Positions 1 to 9,490 of a DNA stretch of 64,000 nucleotides are shown in pieces. The stretch comes from Dethiobacter alkaliphilus (GTDB taxonomy: Bacteria > Bacillota > Dethiobacteria > DTU022 > UBA8154). Position numbers and translations under genes: made by a program. The notes under the pieces were generated by a model. It made no database searches. It was given only the letters and a program-made list of their open reading frames with translations, and had not been told where the DNA came from. The stretch is from contig JAENYV010000010.1 in NCBI GenBank assembly GCA_016841605.1, forward strand, positions 1 through 64,000, read 5' to 3'. Position 1 is the stretch's first letter, and every line of letters begins with the position of its first letter.

Positions 1-190
1 GGAGTTTATTTAGTTGTTCTTAGCCAATTTGCTATGCTAACTGTAAAAGTCAGGTGGTATACATTTCATCACCTCAGAAGAGAGCCCTTTAAATATATTC
101 TAAACCAATAGGAGTAACGCTCAGGATGATAAACGCCGGCTCCGGTATAACTCCCATATTTTCTAACCCGGCTTGAAAATTGGTTAAAAA

Positions 191-219
191 TTGTAACTTC
201 TCACCTTATCTGCTATAAT
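191..219 (+). promoter_or_regulatory. Sigma-A-type promoter for the Wadjet operon
   Basis: A -35 box TTGTAA (191-196) and a consensus -10 box TATAAT (214-219) are separated by 17 bases. They lie about 40 bases upstream of jetA. Bases 1-190 hold no gene that I can recognise. Confidence 0.6.
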
Positions 220-255
220 AACTAAGAATTAAAAATAACAGCAAATAGGAATGAA

Positions 256-1773
256 TTGATTACAATGACCTCCTCGCTACTCAAGCCGATTATCGAAACA
301 AGCTATCTAAATGCGCAAAATGTCGGCCGCTACCGCTGCATCATGCGTTTTTTTTACGACCAGCACCAGCGGCTTCGCTACTGGTTGAAGCCCCAGGATG
401 TTTATGATGGGGTAACAGCTTTAGGTTTGCTGGAGGAAGATTACACCCTGGAACAGTGTCAGAAGGATTTAAACCAGTTGGTGGAATGGGACAACCTGGT
501 GCCGCGCCATGACGGAGGCCGCTCGGCTACGGTGGAGGAATACCTGCGCAAGAAATTCCGTTACCAGATGACGCCCTATGCGGTGGAAATTGAACGTCTG
601 GTGGCTGGTTTGGAGAAAATCCGCGGTTACGGCGGTTCGCTGGAGCCTACACTTTTTGAAAATATAAATACTTATCTGGACCGTCTGGAAAGCGCCTCCG
701 GTCAGTTTTCCCCCGGTGAGGCTATCTCTTTATGGGAAAAGATCTATGGTGATTTTATTAAACTCACCGAAAATGCTTCCGACTATATCGCCAGCCTGCA
801 GAGTACCAAAGTGGAGGAGCTGATGCTGACCGAGGCTTTTCTGGTCTACAAGGACTCAGTGACCCGCTACCTGCAGGATTTCATCCAGGGTTTGCAGCGC
901 CATGCCTACAAAATAGAAGCGGTCCTGGCCACCATAGATCCGTACATCGTCAGCACCTTCCTGGCTAACATGCAGCGTGACTTGGCCGCCCGCCCCCAGC
1001 TTGACGAACCTCAAACCCCGGAAGAGCAACTGGACAGGCTGCAGCAGGAATGGCAGAGCATGGTGCGCTGGTTTGCAGGGGGCGAAGGGGAACACAGCGA
1101 TGTATATTTTCTAGAGCAGACCACCAAAGACACCATCGCCCGCATCGTGCGCAACGCGCTGCGCATCCAGGAAAAACACCGCCTGGGCGTCAGCCGCCGG
1201 AGAGAGCTGGATTACCTGGGCAAGTGGTTTTTCTCCCTGGAGGAACTCAACGCCGCCCACCTGCTGGCCGCCCATGTCTTTGCCCTGTACCGCTGCCGCC
1301 ATTTTCAGGGGTTGGATGAAAAGGACACCGATAATACGGAGATATCCATGTGGCAGGCAGGCCCCAACATCAGGGAACTGCGTTCCCGCAGCAGAAAACG
1401 CCTTCGGGACACGGGCACCGCAGCCATCAAAGAGCAGCGTGAGCGGCAGCAAAAGGCCAGGGAGACCTTTCTCCTCGTTCGGCAGGAGGAGATGGCCATG
1501 CTGCAAAAATACCTCTTCCGGGAGGAGATCCGCATTGCGGAGCTGGATCCCATATCCCCCCGGGAGCGCTATTACCTCCTCTACTGGATCGGCCGCTGTC
1601 TGGCCAACAAATCGCGACGGATATTAACCCCCGAAGGGATCGGCATCAGCCTGGAGATGCCCGCCGCAGGGGAAAGGGCCACACTAAGATGCGCTGATGG
1701 TGAACTGGAGATGCCCGACTATGTAATGAAATTCAGCACGGGAACGGAGGCGCGGCATGGGCAAAACGGATGA
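256..1773 (+). CDS. jetA: Wadjet protein JetA (TIGR02677/DUF2397 family)
   Basis: First gene of a four-gene Wadjet anti-plasmid system. In this family JetA is the kleisin-like subunit that joins the heads of the SMC-like JetC dimer. The 505-residue protein is mostly helical and charged, with the length and composition of the DUF2397/TIGR02677 family; I see no catalytic motif. The assignment rests on its overall resemblance to that family and on the three diagnostic genes that follow. The start is uncertain: TTG at 256 has AGGA at 247-250 five bases upstream, while an in-frame ATG lies at 265. The gene overlaps jetB by 17 bases, which suggests translational coupling. A promoter lies at 191-219. 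It is visibly more GC-rich than the CRISPR region downstream. Confidence 0.88.
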   Translation: MITMTSSLLKPIIETSYLNAQNVGRYRCIMRFFYDQHQRLRYWLKPQDVYDGVTALGLLEEDYTLEQCQKDLNQLVEWDNLVPRHDGGRSATVEEYLRKKFRYQMTPYAVEIERLVAGLEKIRGYGGSLEPTLFENINTYLDRLESASGQFSPGEAISLWEKIYGDFIKLTENASDYIASLQSTKVEELMLTEAFLVYKDSVTRYLQDFIQGLQRHAYKIEAVLATIDPYIVSTFLANMQRDLAARPQLDEPQTPEEQLDRLQQEWQSMVRWFAGGEGEHSDVYFLEQTTKDTIARIVRNALRIQEKHRLGVSRRRELDYLGKWFFSLEELNAAHLLAAHVFALYRCRHFQGLDEKDTDNTEISMWQAGPNIRELRSRSRKRLRDTGTAAIKEQRERQQKARETFLLVRQEEMAMLQKYLFREEIRIAELDPISPRERYYLLYWIGRCLANKSRRILTPEGIGISLEMPAAGERATLRCADGELEMPDYVMKFSTGTEARHGQNG

Positions 1774-2935
1774 AAACGTGAAAGATATCCGCAAAAAGTG
1801 CATTCAGGCCCTCTTAAACCGCAACTGGATCACCAAACAGGACGATCCCGAACTTTTCGCCTATATTAGAGCCCAGTATCAGGAACTGCGGGACTGGTTC
1901 GGAGAATATTGCGGTTTTGCTTTATTGCTGAACAGACAGTTTGCCAAACTGGAGAAGGTACCGGGCCGGGCGCAGAACTGGATGGGGTTTGAAAGTTTTT
2001 CCGAGCCCCGCGATTACGCTCTCTTTACCTATTGCCTCTGGTACCTGGAAGGCAAAAACGAGATGGACCAGTTCCTGCTCACCGATATGGTGGAGGAGAT
2101 ACGGGAATACCTCACCGGTCTGGATGTTTATCTGGATTGGACCCTGTATACCCATCGTTTGTCCATGGCCCGGGCCCTCAAGCAGCTCAAAGCGCTGGGT
2201 GCCCTCACAGCGGTGGACGGGGATGAATCGGATTGGGCCAGATCGGGGCACGAACACAATGTCCTTTACGAAGCTTCTTACCTGACCCGTTATGTTTTGC
2301 GCCGCTTCCCCCGGGACTTAACCACCTACGATTCTATCGCCGCCTTTGAGGCGGGTACTTACCCTGATTCTCCCGAAGGCCGGCTGAAAAAGCGGCGTCA
2401 CCATGTTTACAGCCGCCTGCTGCAGGAACCGGTGGTCTATGACCGGGACTGGAGCGAAGATGAACGTTACTACGTGCGCAATCAGCGACGGAGTATCGTG
2501 GAGAATTTGGCAAACTTCGCCGGCCTGGAGGGGCAGCGTTACCGGGAAGGTCTTTTGTTTTATTATCCCGAACCTTCCGGGGAAATGTATCTTTTCCCCA
2601 CCGGCCGCGGGGTTTCGGATCTTGCCCTGCTCCTGGCCGGTGAGCTGCGGCGCATACTCAACCGTCCCGGGAGCGATTTATATATGGAGGAAGACGGCCG
2701 CATCGGTCTGACCATGGCTGAACTGGAGATTATGATCCTGAGATTAAAAGAAAAACACAAAATGCTGTGGGGCCGGCAACACCGGCAGGCGCGCAGCGGC
2801 GACCTGGCAGAGGAAGTGCTGGACCACCTCCGGGAATGGGGCCTGGCCGGCCGGGATGAGGATGGAAATGTTTGGATTTATCCGGCTCTGGGACGCTGGA
2901 ACGGAGACTATGACCTTTTTGGCGGTGATAAATGA
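1757..2935 (+). CDS. jetB: Wadjet protein JetB (TIGR02678/DUF2398 family)
   Basis: Second Wadjet gene, 392 residues. By family knowledge it is the MukE/MksE-like winged-helix partner that binds the kleisin JetA within the SMC loop-extruding complex. The protein is acidic and helical, with many W/Y/R residues and no enzymatic motif. ATG at 1757 follows GGAGG (1746-1750) and sits inside the end of jetA. Its stop overlaps the jetC start by four bases (ATGA arrangement), so jetA, jetB and jetC should be made from one transcript with coupled translation. Identification rests on gene order, length and resemblance to the DUF2398 family. Confidence 0.87.
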   Translation: MGKTDENVKDIRKKCIQALLNRNWITKQDDPELFAYIRAQYQELRDWFGEYCGFALLLNRQFAKLEKVPGRAQNWMGFESFSEPRDYALFTYCLWYLEGKNEMDQFLLTDMVEEIREYLTGLDVYLDWTLYTHRLSMARALKQLKALGALTAVDGDESDWARSGHEHNVLYEASYLTRYVLRRFPRDLTTYDSIAAFEAGTYPDSPEGRLKKRRHHVYSRLLQEPVVYDRDWSEDERYYVRNQRRSIVENLANFAGLEGQRYREGLLFYYPEPSGEMYLFPTGRGVSDLALLLAGELRRILNRPGSDLYMEEDGRIGLTMAELEIMILRLKEKHKMLWGRQHRQARSGDLAEEVLDHLREWGLAGRDEDGNVWIYPALGRWNGDYDLFGGDK

Positions 2936-5900
2936 TGATGCAGGATCGCTGGCAGATGAACAGGGCCGGGATCATTAATTTCTGGTATTACGACGAAGCG
3001 GAGTTTTACCTGGCCGGGGGGCGGTTGATTTTACGCGGGGCCAACGGATCCGGTAAATCGGTAACCATGCAAAGTTTTCTGCCTCTGGTCCTGGACGGGG
3101 ACAAACGTCCCTGGCGATTGGACCCCTTCGGCTCCAAGGACCGGCGCCTCGATTACTACCTGCTCCTGGAGGATGACAGCGGCCACACGGACCGCACCGG
3201 GTACCTCTACCTGGAGTTTTACCGCCCGGACCAGGACCGTTACCTGACTGTCGGCATCGGCCTGCGGGCCAGGAGAAACACGCCCAACCTGGGTTTTTGG
3301 GGCTTTGTCATTACCGACAACCGTCGCATAGGCCGGGATGTTTTTCTCTATGAAAGAGACTACAGCCAGGGGCGAGAGGTAAAGATTCCCTTAAGCAGAG
3401 CCCAGCTGGAGGAAGTCGTCGGCAGCGGAGGCCAGGTCGTTACGGAGCAGGGTGAGTACAAACGGCTGGTCAACAAGGTACTCTTCGGCTACGAAAAGAT
3501 TGCATCATTCCAGGAACTGCTGGACCTTTTAATCCAGCTGCGCAGCCCCAAGCTCTCCAAGGATTTCAAGCCCTCCACTATTTACGAAATACTCACCGGC
3601 GCGCTTCCCGCTTTGCAGGAAGACGAACTGCGTCCCCTCTCCGAAGTTCTGGAGGATATGGATGAAATCAATGACCGGCTCAATGAGCTGACGGTACATC
3701 TAATGGAAGCGGAGAGGCTGCACCGGGCCTACAATAAATATAACGAATACCTCCTTTACGAGGAATCCCGCTCCCTGCTGCGGCAGAAAAAAGAGCGGGA
3801 CGATCGGAGACGGGAGGCCGGCGAGCGCCGGGAGAAGGTGGCGAGCCTGGCCGGGAATCTCAAGGCAAAAACCGGCAGCCGGAAAGAGGCTAGCGAAGAG
3901 CTGGAACAGGCTAATACGGCCTACCAGACCCTCATTGCCAGTGAAGCGCTGGAGAAGAGGACGGAACTGAGCCGTTTGCGAGACGAACAGGAAGATTTAA
4001 GCAAAAACAGTACAAACTGCACCAGGCGTGTGCAAATGTGGAGTGATAAGCAGGACCGCGCCCGGGATGGACAGAAAGAGCTGACCGGAAGGCAGGAAAC
4101 CCTGGTCGCTCGTCAGATCGAAACCTTAAATGATCTGGAGGATCTGGCCCGGGATGTGGACTTCAGCTACCATAATACCTATCACCGGCGCTGGGACGAG
4201 GAGAGAAACATCCCTGAAGAGGGATCTCTATGGCCTTCCTGGGAGCGGGACGTGCGGGAACACCAGGAAAAAATCAGCCGGGCGATCAAGCTGGCCCGGG
4301 AAGAAAGCAATTTGAGAGCCCGCCGGGTACAGGCGGAAAAAGAAGCCGCCAGGGCCAGGGAAAAAAGGGAAGGGGCCGAGGAGCAGACACACCGGGAAGA
4401 GGAGCTCTTTGAACAAGCTCGCGGGAAACAGGAAGAAAATATTTTCAGCTGGCGCCGCCAATTGTCGCACCTTTCCCTGTCCGATGAAGATCTGCACCGG
4501 GTCATGCAGTCTCTGGCTTTATTCCCCGAGGAATCCTATGAAAACGTCACCAGACCTGTCATACAGGCTTACCACAGGGCCAGAGAAACAATCGGCAGCG
4601 AAGAGCTGGAGTGGAAAAATAAATTACAGCAACATACGGAGGAGGAAAATCGCCTTACCGGAGAATGGCGACAGTGGAAAGAGCTCCGTGAGCCGGAACC
4701 GCCCCGCAGCACGGCCCGGGAATATTTCCGGAGCATGCGCCGCAGCCCCGGTGCTCCCCTCTATGCCCTCTGCGAATTCAAGGCGGAGTTGACTGAAGAG
4801 AAAAAGGCCGCGCTGGAATCCGCCCTGCAGCAAGCGGGGCTCCTCGATGCCTGGGTATCGCCGGAGGGTCTGGGCTTGCTGGGCAGCGACGAAGAGGAAA
4901 CCTGGCTGGAGCCTGCCCCTCAGCTTCTGCAGCCCACACTGGCCGATTACCTGGTGCCCACCCCCCCTGCAAACAGCGGTCTGACGGTGGAAATAGTTGA
5001 CGATATGCTGCGCACCGTCTGCCTGGCCGAAGATAGCGGCCTGCCGGCAGAAAGGGATGCAGACGACGAGAGCAGTAGCAAGACCAGCGGTGGGACCAGT
5101 GGGGAGACGATGGTTTCTGCACAGGGTTACTTCCGCCTGGGAGCCCTGTACGGCAAAAGTGCCGTTAAGGAGCGGGCCGAGTTCATCGGCAAGGAGACCC
5201 GGGAGCGTACCAGGCTGGCAGAGATGAAAAAATTGGAAGGCTTGATTGAAGAAGAGAAAAAAGCTATCTTTATTTGCCGGGAAAAATTGAACACCCTTTC
5301 CGTTGCGACTGCAGGGCTGGAGGAAGATTTGCAGGCCTTTCCACGGGACGAAGCTCTGCAGGATGCTCTGCGCAAATTGGAAAAAGCCCGCCTGCGGCTG
5401 GAGACGGCTCTGGAAGAAGAAGAGGAGAAAAATAGCGGCTTGCGGGAAACGATCAAACAGCTGCAGGAGGCCACGGCCCGCCTCCATGACTATATGAGCG
5501 GCTGGAGCGTCCCCCGGACGGAGAGCGCTCTGGAACAGGCCGGAGAACAGATAAATACCTATCGGCAGTATCTGGGGGAACTCAAGTCTGCCTGGACGGA
5601 ACACATAAACAACCTTTTTGTCCTGGCAAGGGTGGAAAAAGATCTGGCGGAAGCCGGGGAAAACCTGGAGCACGAAGAAGCGGAACTGGCCGGTCTGCGA
5701 GAGCGGCTGCGAAAAGTGCAGTATAAAATTGAAGTTTACGAGCAGCTGCTGGATGAACTGGGGATTGCCCATATTGACCGGGAGCTGGAGGAGCTGGAAA
5801 AGCGGCAAAAAGTCCTGAACCGGCTCATGGAAGAACTGGACGGAGAGATAACCCAGCTGAAGATCGACCTGGCTGTTGCGCAAAAAGAAACCGAAGCTGC

Positions 5901-7113
5901 CGCCGGACAACTGGAGGAGACGGAAGCGCTTCTGCAGCGGAACACGGCCCGCTGGCTGGTGGAATGGGAAAGGCGATTGGTGTCGGAATGGGGAGAAGTT
6001 CTCTTTGACCCGGCAGACACCCCGGCCCTTTTCCGTAGTGCCGGACAGGTGGAACAGCGTTATCGGGAACGCTTCTCCGGGAAAACGCAAGCCGACTTTT
6101 CCGACCAGCTATACGATGCCTTTCACAACACCCGCCAGGCATTGCACGATTATGCGCCGGAAACGGTCAAGGAAGAGGAGACCAACCGGCTGCTGGTCCT
6201 CTTTACCAGGGATAGACAGAACCCCATCGCCCCGCATCTTCTGGTGCAAGAATTAAAAGGATTGGAAGAAGAACAAAAACATCTGTTGAGCCGGAAAGAC
6301 CGGGAACTGTACGAGCAAATTATTCTGCACAGCGTGGGCAAAGCTATCCGCGACAAAATCTACCGGGCTGAAAAATGGGTGCAGCAGATGAACAGCCTGA
6401 TGCAGCAGCGGGAAACCACCAGCGGTTTGCGCCTGCATCTGAAATGGGAACCCCGGGGGGCAGCCAACGAAAGAGAACTGGATACGGCCCAATTAGTACG
6501 CCTGTTGAAAACCGACCCCCGGCAGTTGAGAAACGAACACATTGAACAGATGATCGAGCACTTCCGTTCACGCATTTCCCGGGCTAAACTGGAGGCGGAC
6601 GAGCGCGATACCCTGCGCCAGTGGATCTTTCGCCTGCTGGATTACCGCCAGTGGTTCAGGTTCACCCTCTATTACGAAAAAGGTGAACAGCCCCGCCGGG
6701 AGCTGACAGATGCCCGCTTTAACGTGCTCAGCGGCGGCGAAAAAGCACTGGCCATGTATATCCCCCTTTTCGCGGCCGCCAACTCCCGCTACAATGATTC
6801 CCGGCGAGAAGCGCCGCGGATCATTTGTCTGGATGAGGCCTTTGCCGGAGTAGACGACGAAAATATGCGGGATATGTTTGAGCTTCTGAGCCATCTGGGC
6901 TTTGATTACATGATGACCAGCCAGGTGCTGTGGGGATGCTACGATACGGTACCCAAACTTTCCATTTATGAAGTATACCGCCCCCGGGATGTTGATTATG
7001 TTACGTTGATCCGCTATTACTGGAACGGGGTAAGACGGGTTTTGGTAGACGGCGATGGGATGGAAGACGAACAAAAGGAAAAATTTTATGATTCTGTGGA
7101 GCAGTCCGGATAA
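2932..7113 (+). CDS. jetC: Wadjet SMC-like ATPase JetC (TIGR02680 family)
   Basis: The 1393-residue motor of the Wadjet complex. Its dimer is expected to extrude DNA loops and to present closed circular plasmids to the JetD nuclease. Walker A is GANGSGKS at residues 36-43. Two long charged coiled-coil arms occupy roughly residues 240-600 and 740-1200, around a hinge-like region near 600-720. The ABC signature LSGGEK is near residue 1266, and Walker B with its catalytic glutamate (IICLDEAF) is near 1297. The N-terminal motif TIINFWYYDEAEF-type segment and an acidic Ser/Gly-rich stretch near 700 are typical of TIGR02680. The start overlaps the jetB stop. An 84-base gap with an unusual A10G10 tract separates it from jetD. 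All ATPase motifs look intact. Confidence 0.93.
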   Translation: MMMQDRWQMNRAGIINFWYYDEAEFYLAGGRLILRGANGSGKSVTMQSFLPLVLDGDKRPWRLDPFGSKDRRLDYYLLLEDDSGHTDRTGYLYLEFYRPDQDRYLTVGIGLRARRNTPNLGFWGFVITDNRRIGRDVFLYERDYSQGREVKIPLSRAQLEEVVGSGGQVVTEQGEYKRLVNKVLFGYEKIASFQELLDLLIQLRSPKLSKDFKPSTIYEILTGALPALQEDELRPLSEVLEDMDEINDRLNELTVHLMEAERLHRAYNKYNEYLLYEESRSLLRQKKERDDRRREAGERREKVASLAGNLKAKTGSRKEASEELEQANTAYQTLIASEALEKRTELSRLRDEQEDLSKNSTNCTRRVQMWSDKQDRARDGQKELTGRQETLVARQIETLNDLEDLARDVDFSYHNTYHRRWDEERNIPEEGSLWPSWERDVREHQEKISRAIKLAREESNLRARRVQAEKEAARAREKREGAEEQTHREEELFEQARGKQEENIFSWRRQLSHLSLSDEDLHRVMQSLALFPEESYENVTRPVIQAYHRARETIGSEELEWKNKLQQHTEEENRLTGEWRQWKELREPEPPRSTAREYFRSMRRSPGAPLYALCEFKAELTEEKKAALESALQQAGLLDAWVSPEGLGLLGSDEEETWLEPAPQLLQPTLADYLVPTPPANSGLTVEIVDDMLRTVCLAEDSGLPAERDADDESSSKTSGGTSGETMVSAQGYFRLGALYGKSAVKERAEFIGKETRERTRLAEMKKLEGLIEEEKKAIFICREKLNTLSVATAGLEEDLQAFPRDEALQDALRKLEKARLRLETALEEEEEKNSGLRETIKQLQEATARLHDYMSGWSVPRTESALEQAGEQINTYRQYLGELKSAWTEHINNLFVLARVEKDLAEAGENLEHEEAELAGLRERLRKVQYKIEVYEQLLDELGIAHIDRELEELEKRQKVLNRLMEELDGEITQLKIDLAVAQKETEAAAGQLEETEALLQRNTARWLVEWERRLVSEWGEVLFDPADTPALFRSAGQVEQRYRERFSGKTQADFSDQLYDAFHNTRQALHDYAPETVKEEETNRLLVLFTRDRQNPIAPHLLVQELKGLEEEQKHLLSRKDRELYEQIILHSVGKAIRDKIYRAEKWVQQMNSLMQQRETTSGLRLHLKWEPRGAANERELDTAQLVRLLKTDPRQLRNEHIEQMIEHFRSRISRAKLEADERDTLRQWIFRLLDYRQWFRFTLYYEKGEQPRRELTDARFNVLSGGEKALAMYIPLFAAANSRYNDSRREAPRIICLDEAFAGVDDENMRDMFELLSHLGFDYMMTSQVLWGCYDTVPKLSIYEVYRPRDVDYVTLIRYYWNGVRRVLVDGDGMEDEQKEKFYDSVEQSG

Positions 7114-7171
7114 GTATATTAAAAGGCAGTTCCAAACAATTCCCTGCACCGGCCGACAGGTTTAAAAGGTT

Positions 7172-7191
7172 AAAAAAAAAAGGGGGGGGGG
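7172..7191 (+). repeat. A10-G10 homopolymer tract forming the jetD ribosome binding site
   Basis: Ten A residues (7172-7181) are followed directly by ten G residues (7182-7191), six bases before the GTG start of jetD. The G run must serve as the Shine-Dalgarno sequence. Such tracts are prone to slippage during replication and to sequencing error. Confidence 0.85.
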
Positions 7192-7197
7192 ACTTCT

Positions 7198-8475
7198 GTG
7201 AACAAGCACCGGGATATGCTGGATTACTTCGATCGTTCCTGCTTTCAAAAACTGTTCGAAGCTATCGAAAAAAAATACAGATCCTTGGGCCGGGTGGGCG
7301 GTGCGGTGAAACTGAGCGCTTTCTCCCCGGAAGATCGGGAGCGTCTGTCGGGTTTTTTGGGGCGGGACTGCCGGGGTGATGCCGTGCTCTCGCTTAAATT
7401 GCAGGAAGTAGACGATATTTTGCAGCAAAGCCGCTTTATGATCACCTTGGAAGAATTTTTGCCTCTCTACCGCGGTGCCGAGCTTTTATCCAACAAAGAG
7501 GCAGCCTTTCAAGAGAGCGAGCGGTGGGCCACATTCTTTGCCCGCCTGCAACGGCCGGACAACACCGCCATAACCGGCGAGTGGCTGGCGGAACTGGCCG
7601 CAGGTACGGGAACAGGATACCGCACCGCGCTGGCCCTGTACCGACATGATGAGCGAGAGGCGGCAGCTTTATTGGGAACCTGTGTTAAAGCTTTGGACCG
7701 GCTGGCGCAAAACAGCAGCCCCCGGCGACAGCGGCTGCCCGTCTTTGCCGCAGCCCTGACAGGAGACCCCCATGCCCTGGATCTGGATAAACCCTTGGGC
7801 CGGCTGTTATTTTACGCGCTGCATCATCTGTACGGTCTTGCGGAGACCGAATACGGCGCAGAAAAGCGAAAGCTCCTCTTCAGCCGTGCCGGCCTGGAGG
7901 AAGACGATCTGTCTTCCAACGTCATCGTGGCCGGCTTGCAGGTGCAGCCGGGGGATCCCCGAGAGCCCATTTTTACCGCCTCTGCTGCCATAGCCAGCCC
8001 TCTGCTTTTGCCGCTGCGCTTCCTGGAACAGCCGACCGCCTGGCAGCCGGCAGCGGTTTACACGCTGGAAAACCCCGCTCTTTTCAGCGCCATACTGGAC
8101 TTAGCCGCAGACCGGACTTCCCTCCCGGCCCTGGTCTGCACCAGCGGCCAACCCAGCGTGGCGGCCTTGAAGCTGCTGGACCAGCTTGTTGAAAGGGGGT
8201 CTGCCATCTATTACAGCGGTGATTTCGACCCCCGAGGCCTGGAGATCGGCAGGCGGCTGCAGGAAAGATACGGCATCTCCTTTCAGCCCTGGCTTTTTGA
8301 TACCAAAGCTTACCTGCAGGCGCCGAAAGGAGTCGAGTTGACCGCTGAACAGATAAAAAAACTTGCCGGTCAGCAGGTACCATGGGACAGCAAGCTAATT
8401 GAAACCATGCTGCAGGTCGGCAAAGCAGTATATCAGGAAGTCCTGGTGGAGCAGATGATAAAAAATTTTGTTTAA
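7198..8475 (+). CDS. jetD: Wadjet Toprim nuclease JetD (TIGR02679/DUF2399 family)
   Basis: Fourth Wadjet gene, 425 residues. JetD is the topoisomerase-VI/Spo11-like nuclease subunit that cleaves circular DNA captured by JetABC. The C-terminal half is a Toprim fold: the catalytic glutamate is E291 in LENPALF, and the metal-binding DxD is D342/D344 in GDFDPRG. The N-terminal half (about 1-230) is the DUF3322/DUF2399-type arm. GTG at 7198 is the chosen start, six bases after the G-run at 7182-7191; an in-frame ATG six codons later is the alternative. All catalytic residues are present, so the system looks functional. No clear terminator follows. Confidence 0.9.
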   Translation: MNKHRDMLDYFDRSCFQKLFEAIEKKYRSLGRVGGAVKLSAFSPEDRERLSGFLGRDCRGDAVLSLKLQEVDDILQQSRFMITLEEFLPLYRGAELLSNKEAAFQESERWATFFARLQRPDNTAITGEWLAELAAGTGTGYRTALALYRHDEREAAALLGTCVKALDRLAQNSSPRRQRLPVFAAALTGDPHALDLDKPLGRLLFYALHHLYGLAETEYGAEKRKLLFSRAGLEEDDLSSNVIVAGLQVQPGDPREPIFTASAAIASPLLLPLRFLEQPTAWQPAAVYTLENPALFSAILDLAADRTSLPALVCTSGQPSVAALKLLDQLVERGSAIYYSGDFDPRGLEIGRRLQERYGISFQPWLFDTKAYLQAPKGVELTAEQIKKLAGQQVPWDSKLIETMLQVGKAVYQEVLVEQMIKNFV

Positions 8476-8804
8476 ACAAAAAAGGGCGGAAATTGCTTTT
8501 TATAAGGGTAATAATATTACAATTTCACACTTCGGGGGCAACGTTCACCCTCCTCTTTACCTGTTTTCGGAGAAGTAGGAGTGAAAGGACGAGTGAAAAA
8601 AGTCATGCAAACATAAATGTTCTGACGGAGGCCGGGCTGCCCTTATCAATTTTGCAGATAAGATAATCGCATTCTTGAAGTCTCAATGATAGTTAATTCA
8701 CCTTAAACCCAATCAATTCTACGAATCTTTTCAACGAGAAGCAGTCCAAAAGACATCTTATTCATAGGGGTGTGAATTTCTCCCGGCGCAGAGGCTGAAG
8801 ATGT
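8476..8804. other. Gap between jetD and the cas remnants
   Basis: I see no intact gene, convincing promoter or hairpin terminator. It probably holds further decayed cas1 sequence, since recognisable cas1 codons start at about 8805, but the residues before that do not match well enough to claim. Confidence 0.4.
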
Positions 8805-9039
8805 GCTTTAGTGGATAAAAAAATGATTAGCAAAGGTGATTTTGAAAAACAGGCGGAAGGGCTCCTTTTTAAAAAAAAAGAGAAAAAACCTTTGTTGAGG
8901 AACTGGACAAGAAACTTGAAGCAACAATAAAAATGTGCAGGAATGTTTCCTACAGGAGGTTAATCCGTCTGGAACTGTTAAAATACAGAAACATCTTATG
9001 GGAGAAGAAGAATACGAGCCTTTTAGCGTCTCCTGGTAA
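8805..9039 (+). pseudogene. cas1: cas1 3'-end remnant (type I-B-like), frameshifted
   Basis: The 3' end of a CRISPR integrase Cas1 gene. One frame reads ALVDKKMISKGDFEKQAEG from 8805. After an indel in an A-rich run near 8875, a second frame reads TFVEELDKKLEATIK, then NVSYRRLIRLELLK. A further indel near 8983 leads to the end frame KIQKHLMGEEEYEPF ... SW and a TAA at 9037-9039. This order and wording are typical of the C-terminus of subtype I-B Cas1. The N-terminal two thirds, with the active-site glutamate, is missing. It is dead, so the neighbouring array cannot gain spacers from this locus. Confidence 0.8.
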
Positions 9040-9063
9040 TAATAATCGGCCGGAGACCTTCAA

Positions 9064-9327
9064 ATGTTTATCATTTTGGTGTATGATATAGATCAGAAAA
9101 GAGCTGTCCGGGTGCTAAAAAATTCCGGCAATATCTCTACTTTGTTTAAAACTCGGTTCTGGATGGAGAAATTTCAGAAAGTAATTATTCTAAACTGAAA
9201 ATGGAATTGGGGAAAATTATTCATGAGGATGAAGATTCTATCATATTTTATACGTTCAGAACGATAAAATACTCAAAAAGAGAAACCATGAGTTTAAAGA
9301 AAAGTGGGGACGACAACATCATTTAAA
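9064..9327 (+). pseudogene. cas2: cas2 remnant with one frameshift and one nonsense codon
   Basis: A full-length but broken Cas2 gene, 264 bases (about 87 codons, the normal length). ATG at 9064 opens MFIILVYDIDQKRAVRVLK, the conserved Cas2 N-terminus. An indel in the A-run near 9117-9122 shifts the frame; the next frame reads FRQYLYFV. A TAA at 9147-9149 replaces the CAA expected for the VQNSV motif. The frame then continues NSVLDGEISESNYSKLKMEL and, after a short stretch, DSIIFYTFRTIKYSKRE to a TAA at 9325-9327. Gene order cas1-cas2-leader-array is preserved. With cas1 also broken, adaptation is lost. Confidence 0.85.
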
Positions 9328-9490
9328 CCGTCGCCCTGCAATAATGTAAAAATACCTGAAGACCGACGACTGCTATAAATACGACTAAACAGCGATAAAG
9401 ACAAGCTTATCGACATTGACCATTAACTCTGCTTTTTAAAACTAAAGGCTTGCCTAAAACTAAATCCCTTTTTTTATCGCAGATTTTGGG
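9328..9490 (+). promoter_or_regulatory. Probable CRISPR leader
   Basis: An AT-rich, gene-free stretch between the cas2 remnant and the first repeat. Its position is where leaders lie in cas1-cas2-array loci. No specific promoter boxes are convincing. Confidence 0.5.

Noticed and set aside
4624-6090. Long open frame antisense to jetC (488 codons)
   Set aside because: It is the reverse shadow of GC-rich, charged coiled-coil codons; it has no family features and no ribosome binding site, while the plus strand encodes a clear SMC-like protein.
8640-8804. Further cas1 codons upstream of the recognised remnant
   Set aside because: A frame reading LNPINSTNLF resembles the LNP... region of Cas1 only weakly; not enough to extend the pseudogene.
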